The notes beneath the pieces are model-generated. The model had not been told where the DNA came from and did not search any database. It worked only from the letters and a program-made list of their open reading frames with translations. The translations under genes and the position numbers were made by a program. From Myrica gale (lineage: Eukaryota > Streptophyta > Magnoliopsida > Fagales > Myricaceae), in the NCBI GenBank assembly GCA_963930655.1, contig OZ005617.1:20386068-20450067 (forward strand): DNA of 64,000 nt, given 5' to 3'. Below are positions 51,894-63,391 of the stretch, piece after piece. Every line of letters begins with the position of its first letter. Position 1 is the stretch's first letter.

Positions 51894-54800
51894 TCAGGAC
51901 CATCATCCAGGCTTGTGTTTGCCATCTTTTATGCTCTGTGCATCACTGGCCTTCTTAGTAGTGCTCAGACCCGGAATCAAACACAACCTACTACGGATCC
52001 TAATGAAGGTGCTCCTCTCTCTCCCTCTATAATTCATTCCTCAAGAGTGTCAGAGTGTTACTGCTCAGGCAGATTCTACCGTGCTGTAACTCAATGCATT
52101 GAAAATCCAAAATAACAAACTCTTCATGGAATACCCACAAGAACTTCAAAGATCTGATTGCTCTAAAAGAAAGTTAGATCCTAATATGTGGAGACTTAAA
52201 CTTGAGAACTTACAAAAAACGGAACTTGCACAGGTTCCCTTGCTTACTTATCTGAGTAAGGTAGGCAGTTCAAGCACATAGGAGATATAGAATTAAGCTC
52301 TAAAAAATAGAATGTGTAGTTTATATCACTCGTTTCCTTTGCTACGATATTACCTTCTCCTGTTTGCCTGGGTATGCCTCAGAAGAATCCTATCAAGCCA
52401 AGGCACCTGCAGCCTCTTCTAGTCTCATTTTTCTCTGTTTTTTCTTTTTTTTGCAATTCTCTTTTGCATAACCATCAATGAGTCACTTGCATTTGTCTTC
52501 TTGAAGAATTGAACCTGAAATTTCTCTTTCTGTGGCAGTGTCTTAGACAAACCTTGTGGGCGACATGCCTTCTTTTCCATTAGGCTGTCATTTTCAAGAT
52601 AAAAATTGCAAGTGAAATTGAAGGTTACTTCAACTAAAAGTTTTATTGGAAACATGCCTTCTTTTCCATTTGTTTGAAGTTATAGATCTATTTGGAAGTT
52701 GCTATTCTTTGAATTTGTTTGGTACACACCCTTCCTCATGTTTCTGTTTGAAACCTTTTGCCTTAAAAGTTCTTTGGATACCCTGTTGTACAACCAACCT
52801 GTATATGTTTAGGAGGAAATACTGACAACTAGGGGTTGGGATATGTATTTGTGTGGTGTCTAGCTTTTAATCAAAATGTTGGACGGGTGATCAATCTATA
52901 AAATACAACTGAACACAGGCTTATGCTCATTCACTGTGAAACTGTCATCTATCTCAAAAGCTTAAGTTGTTAGGAAAAGGTAGATTTAATTTATTTTTTT
53001 AACACTTTCCTCACATGTGGCTGGACTTTCTTTTAATTAGTAGGCCTAACACGTGTAGTATTTAATTAAAATTAGGGTGAAATGAGAGTCAGGTTTCGAA
53101 CTTAGAACCTTAACTTTGATACTATGTGAAACTATCATCTATCCCGAAAGCTTTAGTTGTTTGAAAGAGGTAAATTTAATTATTTTTTTATATTTTTTTT
53201 AACAACTGAACTATATACTTAAGTTCTCACAATGTTGTGCTTGCAGAGATTTGTCATACAATAATCTTGTCGGGAGCTTTCCTTCTTGGGTCAACGAAAA
53301 AAATTTAAATCTGTATGTTTGTTGTTATTTGTTTCTGTGTTTTCAAGTTTTAATTAGTACTTCTACGTACTTCTGTGAAATACTTTGTATCTGCTCGTTC
53401 TGGAATAGCTAATTTCCTTTTAACAATCCTTCCAAAAAAAAATTACTTTCTACATTGTCTTCTATTCTGCGTACATGTAATATTAACCAAACTAACATCG
53501 AGCTTTCATGGGTACAATATGCAGTAACTTAGTTGTCAACAACTTCACCATAGGTGATTCTCTCATCTTATTTTTGGTTGTACTCTGGACATTGATGCCA
53601 AAATAGCTAATTTGTTCTCTTACATCTTTTGAAATAAATAAAGTCAAAGTTATAGGCTTATAGCAACCTGACCCCTCTGTTATCAAGGAAGCACCCATAG
53701 AATGCGTCTTTGTTTTCTATCATGACACAGTAGTGAGTACTTAATCCAAGGGACAACATATGGATCAAGTTGAAAATCCTGCTAAATTTACTACTTATTC
53801 ATGCGCAACAAATATTGTCATATTCTTGTCTCAAGTCTCATTCTTTCCTGCTTTCAGTGGTTTGCCTTCAGGTTTGAACTGTCTTCAGCGGAACTTCCCT
53901 TGCAATCAGGGTCCTGGAGTCTGTAAGTACCATTAAGAGCTTACAGCTTACTTATAAAAAAAAAAAAGGATGAAAGTATTAGTGAAGCATCTATTGTTTT
54001 CCCATACATAGGGAAAACAATGGACCGAGAACATTGATCAACCAATAAATTTCATCTTAGTTTGCTTGTATGTAACCAATTAATTTTTTTTTTGTTATAA
54101 TTACATCGCTCAAATGGATCAAACCTAACCTTTTCGTTGAGAGGGGAGATGTACTGCTGATTCTTGAATGCTGTGCGGCTACACCTCTAGGTTATGCCTT
54201 TTAGGCTCACTATTATTACATGATAAGCTCACTTCAAATTGCTTATGAGGATCTCTTTAGCCGATACCGAGTCATCCCGTTTATATGGTAGATCATAGTC
54301 GGCTGCATGAGGTCTTCTGTGAATGGATTTATTGTTTGTCCATAAACTATGTAGGCGGAAATTACGAGTATATGAGTTGCATGGGAATTGTAAAGTTTTC
54401 AATCTTTGAAGAATCATTTATCTCTGCTGTGAGCTAAAGTGAATCCCTTTCAGTCAAGTAACTGCCTAGATATTAGAAGATTTGGGACTGGTATAGTAAG
54501 AGTTTAATTTGAATTGATTTAAAATCCAAGATCAATAATGTCTTGACGAAAAGGGTCTCAGGCATACAAGCAAATTGGGGCCATACACATCCTCTGAGGA
54601 TATTTTGGACTTTCATGATGCTACTATCAAAAGACCTTTCTGAACTCACATTGATAAGTGGCTCTTATGTCCACGCAGATTATAATTTTGCAGTCAAGTG
54701 TGGTAGTCCACAGATCACTTCTTCTGGGATTATGTATGAGAGTGACAATGAAACGCTTGGTCCAGCTACATATTATGTTACGGATACAAAGAGGTGGGCG

Positions 54801-57800
54801 GTTAGCAATGTTGGATATTTTGCTGAGAGTGAATCCTCAATACACAAGTTCCACATATTCTCACATTACAAATACTTCAGACGTAAGGCTGTTCCAGACA
54901 TCACGAATCTCTGCTTCTTCATTAAGATACTATGGCCTGGTGCTAGAGAATGGTAACGACACTGTGAGCCTCCAGTTTGCAGAACAGATTTCCAAGGTTC
55001 TTTTAGGTGGAGCACTCTGGGGACACGCCTCTTTGATAATTATATCCAGTTCTCTTTCATATTGTTGAAACCGTCTTAGAAACTGCCTTGATTGTCTTGT
55101 TGAACCTGGGCAACAAGGTCCTTACCTTAATAGCTGATATTATTATTCCTTATAAGTATTGATCTCCGCCCATGCTAGATGAAAGCTTTTGTTAGATCAA
55201 AGTTTTTTAAAAAAAGTGTGTATAAAAATGCCCTTAGAAATATCAGGAAAGGTAGGTTCAAATATGAAAAAAGGATGAGTTGCCATTTGAAATGTATATA
55301 CTAAAAGTTAAACAAGTTAATACTTTATGTTTTGTAACCTTTCACGTACTTTGGGATAGCCCAAGAAGTACGATGAGAATCATACCGCAGATTTCAAAAA
55401 CTTTTAGTCAAGCTTCCTAATTGGAATCATGCTTATTTTGCAGAGTTTGTGAACATCTGCATTGCTTTCAGTGTCATTACAGATTCATTGGCGATCTGAT
55501 TGGTTATTTCAAAACGTACTTTAAAGGATGATCTATACTGTGAATGGCTCCTAAAATTACTTAGTAATTCTAGTATTCCCATCGCCATTTGCATGTTTTT
55601 ATGCATTCTCAAAATTTTAGTCTTATACGCCAGAGCCCTTTGCAACTTATTCACAAAATTTTCCCGATTGACTTTCTTAACCCAAAATAGAAGTAATAGT
55701 ATTTCTCTGTCGGGAATATGTCTATTCTCGAATAAAGAATAATGATTGAGTGCTCAATGAAACTCATACCTTAGGTTCCTAAAAGTTATTACTACTAACA
55801 GTCTCATCATCACTCTGCATCTCGTTCTATTCCAGGGGAATCTGGTTTCAAATGATTTTAACGTACAAAGAGAGGCAGGTGGAGTCACGTTTCGGGCTGT
55901 CCAAAAGTGATTTAAGGCTCAGGTATCAGAAAACTATCTTGAAATCCATCTTTTTTGGTCAGGTAAAGGTACTTGCTGCTTACCTACTCGAGGGACCTTC
56001 TATTTCAGCCATCAGTGTGACCCCAGGTAATGGCATGTAAAAATTTTAAGATTAAATTTTGAAGTTTAATTACTAACTTCGGCATTCAGCTTTCTTCAAT
56101 TCTGTATGGAGAACTGGATGTGGAGTTCCCTCTACGAGATGCTTCAATGTCAAAGAGGGGGAATGCCGGATGTGGCTGCATCCATATAACTAAGGAACAC
56201 TTGCAGCACAATCGAATGTCATTTAAGGTTCCAATGGCAGAGATGGTTTGTATGGTGGCATCAAAGACCATTCTTGAAAAAAAATGGTGGCCAAAGACAG
56301 GATTTATTGTAGTAGCAGAATACCACAAGTGAATATACAAAAAAACTCAAATCTTATGAAACATGCAGTAAGGTTTCACCTTCTTGGACAAGACAACATG
56401 AAAATAGGAAAACAGAAGAGAAAGTATTTAATCTCTGAGTACTTCCTCCCGATAACTTTTGATAGGCAACTTCAATGTAAAACAAAAGTAACTGTTTCCT
56501 CATCATTATGGGTTTGAACTGCTAATTCAGGGACAATTTTCAGTAAACATGTCTGTGGGGCTTTTGAGAGCCACAACATTTTGAACGCTTCACCTGTGGT
56601 GATGACAGGATGATTTCTTAAATTCTTAACCATCTATTTCCACAAGATCTTTCATGGTGCAACAAGGTGTGACATGGTTCAGGGAGCTCCATATCCAGTT
56701 CTCGGGAACATTGGAAAAGGCCCAATGCATAATTTTCCTAACTTTCTAGGTCCATTTTATTGACTGTGCTTTTGTACAGATTTCAGACCTACCGTCAGTA
56801 ACAACCCTACAACCAAGAAGAAGAATAGGACTAGTCTAATTGTGGGGATAGTTGTTGGTGGAGTTGTTAGCTTTCTTGCAGTTTTTGCAGTTTTGCGCCT
56901 TGTCAGAAGAAAAAGAATACAGACCAATGAAGATGAAAGTAAACCAGAAAATCTGTTGACCATTTATTATAGTTGTCTGACTTCTCGATTTTGTGCTGAT
57001 CTAATGATTCACAAATTGTCTTTCAAGAGTAAATCAATTTCATTTAGAATGGGAATGGCATTTTCTCTGCATATTATGTTCAGGGTTCAACCAAAAATGT
57101 GATATCAGTTAATTTTACACACGACAAGAGGGAGTGAGACCTGTGTTATATGTGTGTGAATAACTATTATATACACTGCTAACCTAAGTTACAGTTCGGC
57201 TATGCATTTTGTCGTCTTCAGCAAAACCAAACCTAGATAGAACACTTAAGGTGGTGATTTACAAGTTTCTTGGTAAAAACATTGCAAAAACTAACAGGTA
57301 TGGAGACATTTCTGCAAGAATATGTCTTCCTGTTTTATATCTGGTGGTTAAAAGGAACTTACACGATAATAGAATAGTTTATTAAGAGCTTATTGTTTGC
57401 CTCGTTCTATTTTGGAATTTTTCTCTATAGGGAACACTTGTTGATGGCAGAATAGTGGCCGTGAAGCAACTTTCTTTAGCATCTTAACAAGGAAAGAACC
57501 AATTTATAACAGAGATTGCTACAATATCTGCTGTACAGCACCGTAATCTTGTGAAATTGTACGGATGCTGCATTGAGGGAGATAAAAGACTTCTTGTTTA
57601 TGAGTATCTGCAAAACAGGAGTCTAGATCAAGTGTTGTTTGGTAAGAGAATGCTTCTTGTCGAACTTCATGTCTATTCTTCTAATAAGTACTACAACCAT
57701 GGAGTTCTTATTGTATCTGGTTTGCATGAGGCAGGAGAAAGAAGTCTCAATCTTGATTGGCCAACACGTTTTGATATATGCATGGGCATAGAAAGAGGTC

Positions 57801-57900
57801 TAGCTTATCTTCATGAGGAGTCGAGGGTTCGTACTGTACATAGAGATGTCAAGGCCAGTAATATCTGCTCGATTCTGACTTCATCCCCAAAATTTCAGAA
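51894..57900 (+). pseudogene. LRR-malectin receptor-like kinase, copy C (pseudogene)
   Basis: Homologous pieces, in the same order as in copies A and B: signal-peptide exon to about 52,003 (FAIFYALCITGLLSS, TTDPNE); last LRR exon 53,247-53,312; short exon 53,525-53,553 (16 nt shorter than its counterparts, which shifts the frame); 53,858-53,922; malectin exons 54,679-55,055 (frameshift near 54,840) and 55,836-56,026 (TGA at 55,908-55,910); transmembrane exon 56,780-56,938; kinase exons 57,431-57,641 (TAA at 57,485-57,487) and 57,735 to about 57,900. LRR exons 2 to 13, the glycine-loop exon and everything after HRDVKASN are missing. The pieces are more diverged from A and B than those are from each other, so this is an older copy. 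No ATG survives before the signal peptide. Confidence 0.9.
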
Positions 57901-58094
57901 TATTTTTTTATTAAACAATTACATCAAATCATTTATCTCTTCACTTACACAAACACCAATAAAACACTATTCAACATAAAAAATCACAATTTCTCTAAAA
58001 TCCTACATTTTTACTCAAAACGAACATAACCTAGTCTTTCAGATGTTCAAATCAAGTGCTTGAGTTCTCACATGTTTTCATATGTTGACTGAAA
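57901..58094. other. AT-rich sequence replacing the 3' end of copy C
   Basis: Homology to the kinase exon stops at about 57,900. Unrelated AT-rich DNA follows (CATCAAATCATTTATCTC, CAATAAAACACTATTCAAC), with wording like the insertion at 27,424-27,704. It may be a short repeat whose arrival removed the rest of the gene. Confidence 0.4.
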
Positions 58095-58288
58095 ACTCGT
58101 TTGGTATGGTGGTAAGGCAACGGCTTGGGTTCTCACATGTCCCAAGTTCGAGCTCCAACACCGTCATTATCGTCCTTGACTTATTGGTGTGTGTTGGGCT
58201 GAGTCCATACACATGCCCCCAAGTTGGCTTGTAGGGCCGAGTACACGAAGTAATCCGACCTTGGGAACTCCTAAGTCGTAAAAAAAAT
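58095..58288 (+). mobile_element. tRNA-derived SINE (candidate)
   Basis: TGGTATGGTGGTAAGGCAAC resembles a pol III A box. About 35 bases later AAGTTCGAGCTCC resembles a B box (GTTCGAnnC). The sequence ends in a short A run (GTCGTAAAAAAAATC). This is the arrangement of plant tRNA-derived SINEs. No target-site duplication was identified. Confidence 0.4.
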
Positions 58289-60173
58289 CACATTATTGTC
58301 AAAACTCGCGTAACACGAATTTATTCTCTCTTTTCTTTTATAGAAAAAAAATTATCAGAACTGTCAAAAACCTGCATTCGAATTTCGGTCCGTTGTTACA
58401 AACCTTCAAAACCTTTCACAACATTTATTCTAATCAGTTTGACCACAATACGACGATACGACCTAGTAATTGTGTTTTGGACAGATACATAATTTAACAG
58501 CTGTGTTTTTTTTTTTTGATAAGTAACAACTGTTTAAAAAAAAATTGAACAGAGGCTGCTTGGGACAAATGATTGATAATCGAAAGTGGCCGGACTGGTT
58601 TTTTCTTAATAATTCCGGACAAAACAACACTTATTTAGAGCTAGTATGGTCATTGATCCTTTGCCAGGAGAATAAATGGGTCATAAATCCTTTAAATATG
58701 GTCCACCGTGACCTATTGTCACAACTTCGAAGTGCTGAACAACTTCTCCTATCTTCTAAACAAAAGTTGGAAGAACTCGAACATACAGAAATTGGAATAC
58801 TTGTAAACGATGGAGGCAAAGGATTTCATCCTACCACCAACTATAATCTAATTACCACTACACATAAATATACCTTGTACCCCCGATGTTGATCACGAAA
58901 AGAAGTCTGAATTAAGTATCAAAATCTTATTATCAAATTTCATGTTATCCCACTGGAATCGTTCAATCGACATTTAACATATATTATCACATTGGAAAGT
59001 ATCCCAAATAATATTTCTCATGAATTATTGATGACAAGAGAACTGCAGGAATGGAAAAGCATTACAAAGTCACATTGCACGATCCAAATCTTGTATTTTG
59101 ACAATCTTGCCAAGACTGAGCAATTATACTGAGCAGTAGAATTGATATCCAACAAATATATAGCACCAAATGAACACGAAGCACTAATTTTACACAATAG
59201 TATAAGATAAGTGGACCCAAACAAGACTTCAAAGGCAAAAAGATTTCAAAAAAACTAACTAGAATTGAACGCCTTCCAAAGAATAAACATCCAAAGCCCC
59301 TATCCAGAACAAAGTTCAAAAAGAAGTGAACCTCGAAGGCCATTACTAATTCAGGCTGATAGTACAAAGAAAGAACATGATTTTAACTCAGTGCATGGAC
59401 TCGTGCGCTTCAATCATACAATCTTAAAAGTCCATCAGAGGTAGATACCACTGTAACTCCACTCTTCTTAATTACTAAAGCACCTAAAACATACGTACCA
59501 TGCATCTAACTATCTAAGATCCTCTTTCTCCCGTATCCCCTCTTCACCACACCCAAATCCCAATCCGTACCCACAGTTTTCTTTCATTATTACCAACACA
59601 GTAAGCACATTTCAAGTACAGTTACAACCTACATAAGTGACGGGCGAAGAAACAAACATGACCCAAGATCCTCGATGGCCATCCTTAATGAAAAGGTAAG
59701 CATCTACATCCATATCTGCTTGCTATCTCATAAAAGAGATCAATCGGAGGATAATATGCTTAAGTTCCATAGTCAGAAAGACCAATTCCACTAAAAAAAC
59801 CAACCCTTGATTTAGGTTCCAAAAGTAGCAAACTTACGCACTAGGAGAAGAAACATTTCGGACATAATAATCGAAACTCAACCAGGATAAGAGACAAACC
59901 TTATTCACTACCACACAAAATTCCACCATTCATATGGGGGAAGACACTCAACCTGGAAACCAATTTACTCGATCTAGCCAAACAACACATCCCCTGAAAA
60001 CATTGAGCACTTCAAGCTACGCAGCCATATAATCGCCAAAACATGTCCAGAATAATAATATTCCCAATGCGAATTCAGACAATTTTACAGAGTATAGCAA
60101 GTATCATGCATCATACACACATACCATCCTCGCAATAAGAGGTCATCAACAACCTCATCGTTGATCTGATTTA
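58289..60173. other. Intergenic DNA and probable 3' UTR of the CHMP1 gene
   Basis: An open frame at 58,569-58,892 has no recognisable domain. The several hundred bases before 60,174 are downstream of the CHMP1 stop on the minus strand and likely include its 3' UTR. Nothing else is supported. Confidence 0.45.
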
Positions 60174-60785
60174 TTAACCTCTAGCCTTAAGCTCGGCGAG
60201 GCGCCTCGAGAGGTCGTCCTCGTCGACCTTCTCGGCTTCCTTGGTCGACACGGCGTGCGCCGCTGGCTGTGGCAGCCCCACCGATACCTCGAGGCCGTAA
60301 TCGTCTGCGACTTGCTGCATCAGGCTGTTGACCTCTCCCTCAGGCGTGGAGAGCGAGGTGGAGCCGGCCATGGCGCTCTCCATGAACTCGGCCTGGACTT
60401 CCATGTTGACGAACTGCTTCTCGAACTGGTCCATGGTCTCGGACATCTTCTGGAGGTTGCCGGTGGCGAGGGTGGATTCGAGGGACTTGACGATGTTGCC
60501 CATGGACTTGTTGATGGTGGTCATCTTGGCCTGCGTGTCGAGGCGCGCGACGACGGCGTCGAGACGAGAGGATAGACGGAGGTAGTTCATCTGCTCGGTG
60601 CGCTTACGGATCGCGTTCTCGGCGTAGATTCTGGCACCATCGATGTTTCCCTTCTCCATGGCCTTCTTGATTTTGAGCTTCTCGGATTTCTCCTCCTTCT
60701 CGCACTTTTTGGCTTGGCGTTGGAGAGATTTGGCCGTGAATTTCAATTCCATGATCTGGTTCAAGAGCTTCTCGGTGTTTCCCAT
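60174..60785 (-). CDS. CHMP1: ESCRT-III-related charged multivesicular body protein 1
   Basis: An intronless 203-aa protein, the usual length of plant CHMP1 (SAL1 in maize). It starts [20 protein letters not shown]; the in-frame ATG 42 nt upstream is rejected because MGN is the family start. A basic N-terminal helical part ([18 protein letters not shown]) is followed by helices including [20 protein letters not shown] and [15 protein letters not shown]. An acidic C-terminus ends [14 protein letters not shown], a clear MIT-interacting motif. In the family this protein acts on the cytosolic face of endosomes, with ESCRT-III and the Vps4/SKD1 ATPase, in sorting membrane proteins into multivesicular bodies; in Arabidopsis it sorts auxin carriers. 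It has higher GC content than its surroundings. Confidence 0.95.
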   Translation of the reverse strand: MGNTEKLLNQIMELKFTAKSLQRQAKKCEKEEKSEKLKIKKAMEKGNIDGARIYAENAIRKRTEQMNYLRLSSRLDAVVARLDTQAKMTTINKSMGNIVKSLESTLATGNLQKMSETMDQFEKQFVNMEVQAEFMESAMAGSTSLSTPEGEVNSLMQQVADDYGLEVSVGLPQPAAHAVSTKEAEKVDEDDLSRRLAELKARG

Positions 60786-60838
60786 GGTCGATGATCGAAG
60801 CCTCTGGATTCGGATTTCGCGTTTCAAAATTCTAGGGC

Positions 60839-60854
60839 TTCAGAGAGAGAGAGA
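60839..60854 (+). repeat. GA repeat in the 5' UTR of CHMP1
   Basis: A run of about seven GA units lies about 55 bp upstream of the CHMP1 start codon; it reads as CT repeats on the transcript strand. CT-rich 5' UTRs are common in plants. Confidence 0.6.
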
Positions 60855-61138
60855 GATTGAGGGTTGATTTTGATCGGAAGGTGAGAATGAACTTGAAGGA
60901 GGAATTGCGGACCACGGTGGGACATTTAGACCCAATAGTCACCGTGCATATTTGGGAAAAAGGTAGATGGGTCCCAAACAAAAGAGAGAACGTGGCAGGG
61001 AAAGGGGAACTTCTACGAAGGATCAAAAGTAGTCACCATTGTGGAGCAAGTCGTTACGTACATAAGAGAACTCCGTCCTGTATAGTGCCTCCGCGTGGAA
61101 TATAAAAAATTAGGTCTCCAATTTTTATTTTTATTTTA

Positions 61139-61711
61139 GGGAAATATACAAATGCCACTGTGTTTTAATCCCTTTTGTGAAAACTCACCATGTTTTAAAA
61201 AGTTTCAAATTGCTCAATAGGTTTATCATTTTTGTATAAAAACTCACTGAACTCAATGTCGTTAGCCCCGTTTAACGAAAAATTCATTACGTCCAATCAC
61301 TATATGACACGTGTCACTAAATAATTTAACGGACCTCTCCCATCACGCAACCTATGCCGACGGGTGGAGGAGGTCCACCCATGGCCGCCCAGAATTGGGC
61401 GGCCAGAGGTGGAGGGGGAGACCCTCCTCCCCCGGAGGCGCTAGGATTCCCCCTCCACAATGTTTGTTTTTTTTAAATTAATAATATTTTTTTGTTAATT
61501 TTAGATTTATTTTTAATTTTTATTTATTTAGTAACACGTGTCATACTATGATTGGACATGATGGATTTTCCGTTAAACGAGGCTAACGACATTGAGTTCA
61601 GTGAGTTTTTATATAAAAATGGTAAACCTAGTGAGCAATTTGAAACTTTTTAAAACTCAGCGAGTTTTAAAAAAAGGCGTTAAAATCTAGTATGGTATTT
61701 GTATATTTCTC
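61139..61711. mobile_element. Mutator-like MITE with perfect 9-bp target duplication
   Basis: The element starts GGGAAATATACAAATGCCA and ends ...TGGTATTTGTATATTTCTC, with inverted arms of about 200 bp (for example ACTCACTGAACTCAATGTCG pairs with CGACATTGAGTTCAGTGAGT). TTTATTTTA flanks both sides (61,130-61,138 and 61,712-61,720). The middle, about 61,335-61,460, is GC-rich (GGTGGAGGGGGAGACC, GGCGGCC) in contrast to the AT-rich arms. It has no transposase. It lies upstream of CHMP1, about 350 bp from its start. Confidence 0.88.
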
Positions 61712-61720
61712 TTTATTTTA

Positions 61721-62776
61721 TAGGATTGTCCCAAGTCGATAATTCAATTTGGTTGAAATGAACAGCTTTTAACTACCCGTTGCACATAGGGGGCTAATAC
61801 ATACTCGCAATATTATTTAAGGGAAGACCTAAACCTAAGGAGGTCTTTCCTAACGGGGTCGGATATGATGTAAATATGAGCTTTTGGGTTTGCGTGGAAT
61901 TGGAATATTGAGATAATACTAAAAAAAATGGTTTGATATATGAACAACACAACACTTCTTTGATATTCAACTCTTCTTTTCTTTTCTTTTTGGTAATTTA
62001 ACATTTAAGTATCTTTTTTTCCTTCGTATTGTTCGTCTTTGTGTTCTTTTTTTCCTTATTATTTGTCTTGGCATATGACCTATTTATTTATCTTTTTTAA
62101 GTTTTGGGACTTTTGATTAGTGCCAATCCAAAACAATTCCAATAAGCTTATCCCAAACCCAGATAATCTGGTCCCCTCAAGGTTAGTACCTTAGCTTGGC
62201 CTTACAAATCGCTTGATGCAACATACAGGACTAGTACCCTGTTCTCGGATTGGTTGCAAATCCTCGATAACATATGGCATAAGATCAAAAGTTGAAGATG
62301 AATTCACTTTCATTGAAGTACAGCTTCTTTGCTTGCCAAATTGACGTACTAACTCGCCATTAGATGCTCTCATTAAAAAAAAGCTTTAAAGCCATATCAA
62401 TGGCTGGACAATGGGGATCACAGAGAATTCCCGAATTACAGAGGATTATTCTGAAGAAACTGATAATCGTTAAATGTCATTACGATAAGCTTGAAGTTGA
62501 TGAAAAACTTCAATGTAATACAAAAGGGGATGCCTTAATCAAATGATAATAATCCTTGCAATCTGTGTAAAACAAAAGCAAATATTCATTTCATGTGTTT
62601 GCCATATAATTTCTCTTCATCCCAAAAGCAGAACAGAGTATTCTGCACTTACTTCCCATCCCACCACCTATTTTCAGCCAAACAACAAAAGAACGCAGAT
62701 CAATGAACTTGAAAATACCCCCAACGAATCCCACAACTATCCATTTGCCAAAATCCTATGCCCCTGGAGTAAAAGC
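61721..62776. other. Intergenic DNA and probable 3' UTR of the membrane protein gene
   Basis: AT-rich DNA with short open frames that show no motifs. The stretch just before 62,777 is downstream of the membrane protein stop codon on the minus strand. Confidence 0.45.
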
Positions 62777-63391
62777 CTAATTACACAAGATGACCCTTGT
62801 GACAGCGAGGACAAAGCAAGACATGGCGAAGAAGAACAAAGTGACGAAGTCCCTCGCCGACCACTTCCTGACAGGCTTGGCCTCGACGCGCAAACTTTTC
62901 GCCCTACGTAGCGCGTCCACTTCCTTCAACAAGTCGAATTCGACCCCCTTCTTCTTCAGTTCCTCGACGCACTTAGCCAAGAGCTTTCCATCCTCCTTCT
63001 CCCTCTCCAGTAGCTTCTCCAAGTGGACCTCCACATCCGTCTTGTACCGCACGGCCCAAATGATTCCAAGAGAAAATAGAAGGGAACAGAGCGATGGGAT
63101 CCATGACCTGTGGCAGGCTAACCTGTTGGCAACTGGGTCTCGAGAAGAGGCATTGAAGAGCAGGACTAAAGCTGTGGAGTGGAAGAGAAAGAACAGGATG
63201 TAGAGCATTGTGATCTCTGTTCGGACAGAATCGATCTGGGTTTCTTCGAAGGTGATTCTTCCGAGGATTAGTTCTTCTTCCTTGAGCCATTGCTTGAGAA
63301 GAAGCTTGTGGGTCGGTGTTTCAGCGATTTGTTTAAGAGGGTGTATGGGCTTTGACTCCATGATTAATGGGTTTGAGTGCTGATCAGCCAT
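62777..63391 (-). CDS. Plant membrane protein with three predicted helices, function unknown
   Basis: A single open frame gives 204 aa from MADQHSNPLI. The frame extends 39 codons further upstream, but that part is basic and low-complexity and MADQ has a better context, so I take the internal ATG. Hydrophobic segments lie at about residues 61-80 (LYILFFLFHSTALVLLFN), 97-115 (IPSLCSLLFSLGIIWAV) and 181-202 (FVTLFFFAMSCFVLAVTRVI). Between the second and third is a charged, heptad-like stretch (118-168, VHLEKLLEREKEDGKLL) likely to form a coiled coil. I believe similar unnamed transmembrane proteins exist in other plants, but I recognise no domain with a known activity. Confidence 0.75.
   Translation of the reverse strand: MADQHSNPLIMESKPIHPLKQIAETPTHKLLLKQWLKEEELILGRITFEETQIDSVRTEITMLYILFFLFHSTALVLLFNASSRDPVANRLACHRSWIPSLCSLLFSLGIIWAVRYKTDVEVHLEKLLEREKEDGKLLAKCVEELKKKGVEFDLLKEVDALRRAKSLRVEAKPVRKWSARDFVTLFFFAMSCFVLAVTRVILCN

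Noticed and set aside
58545..58892. 115-codon open frame after copy C
   Set aside because: The upstream-most codon is TTG; the first ATG is at 58,569. There is no recognised domain, and I could not tell it from chance.
60255..60585. Plus-strand open frames across the CHMP1 gene
   Set aside because: They are antisense shadows of a GC-rich, well-conserved minus-strand coding sequence.
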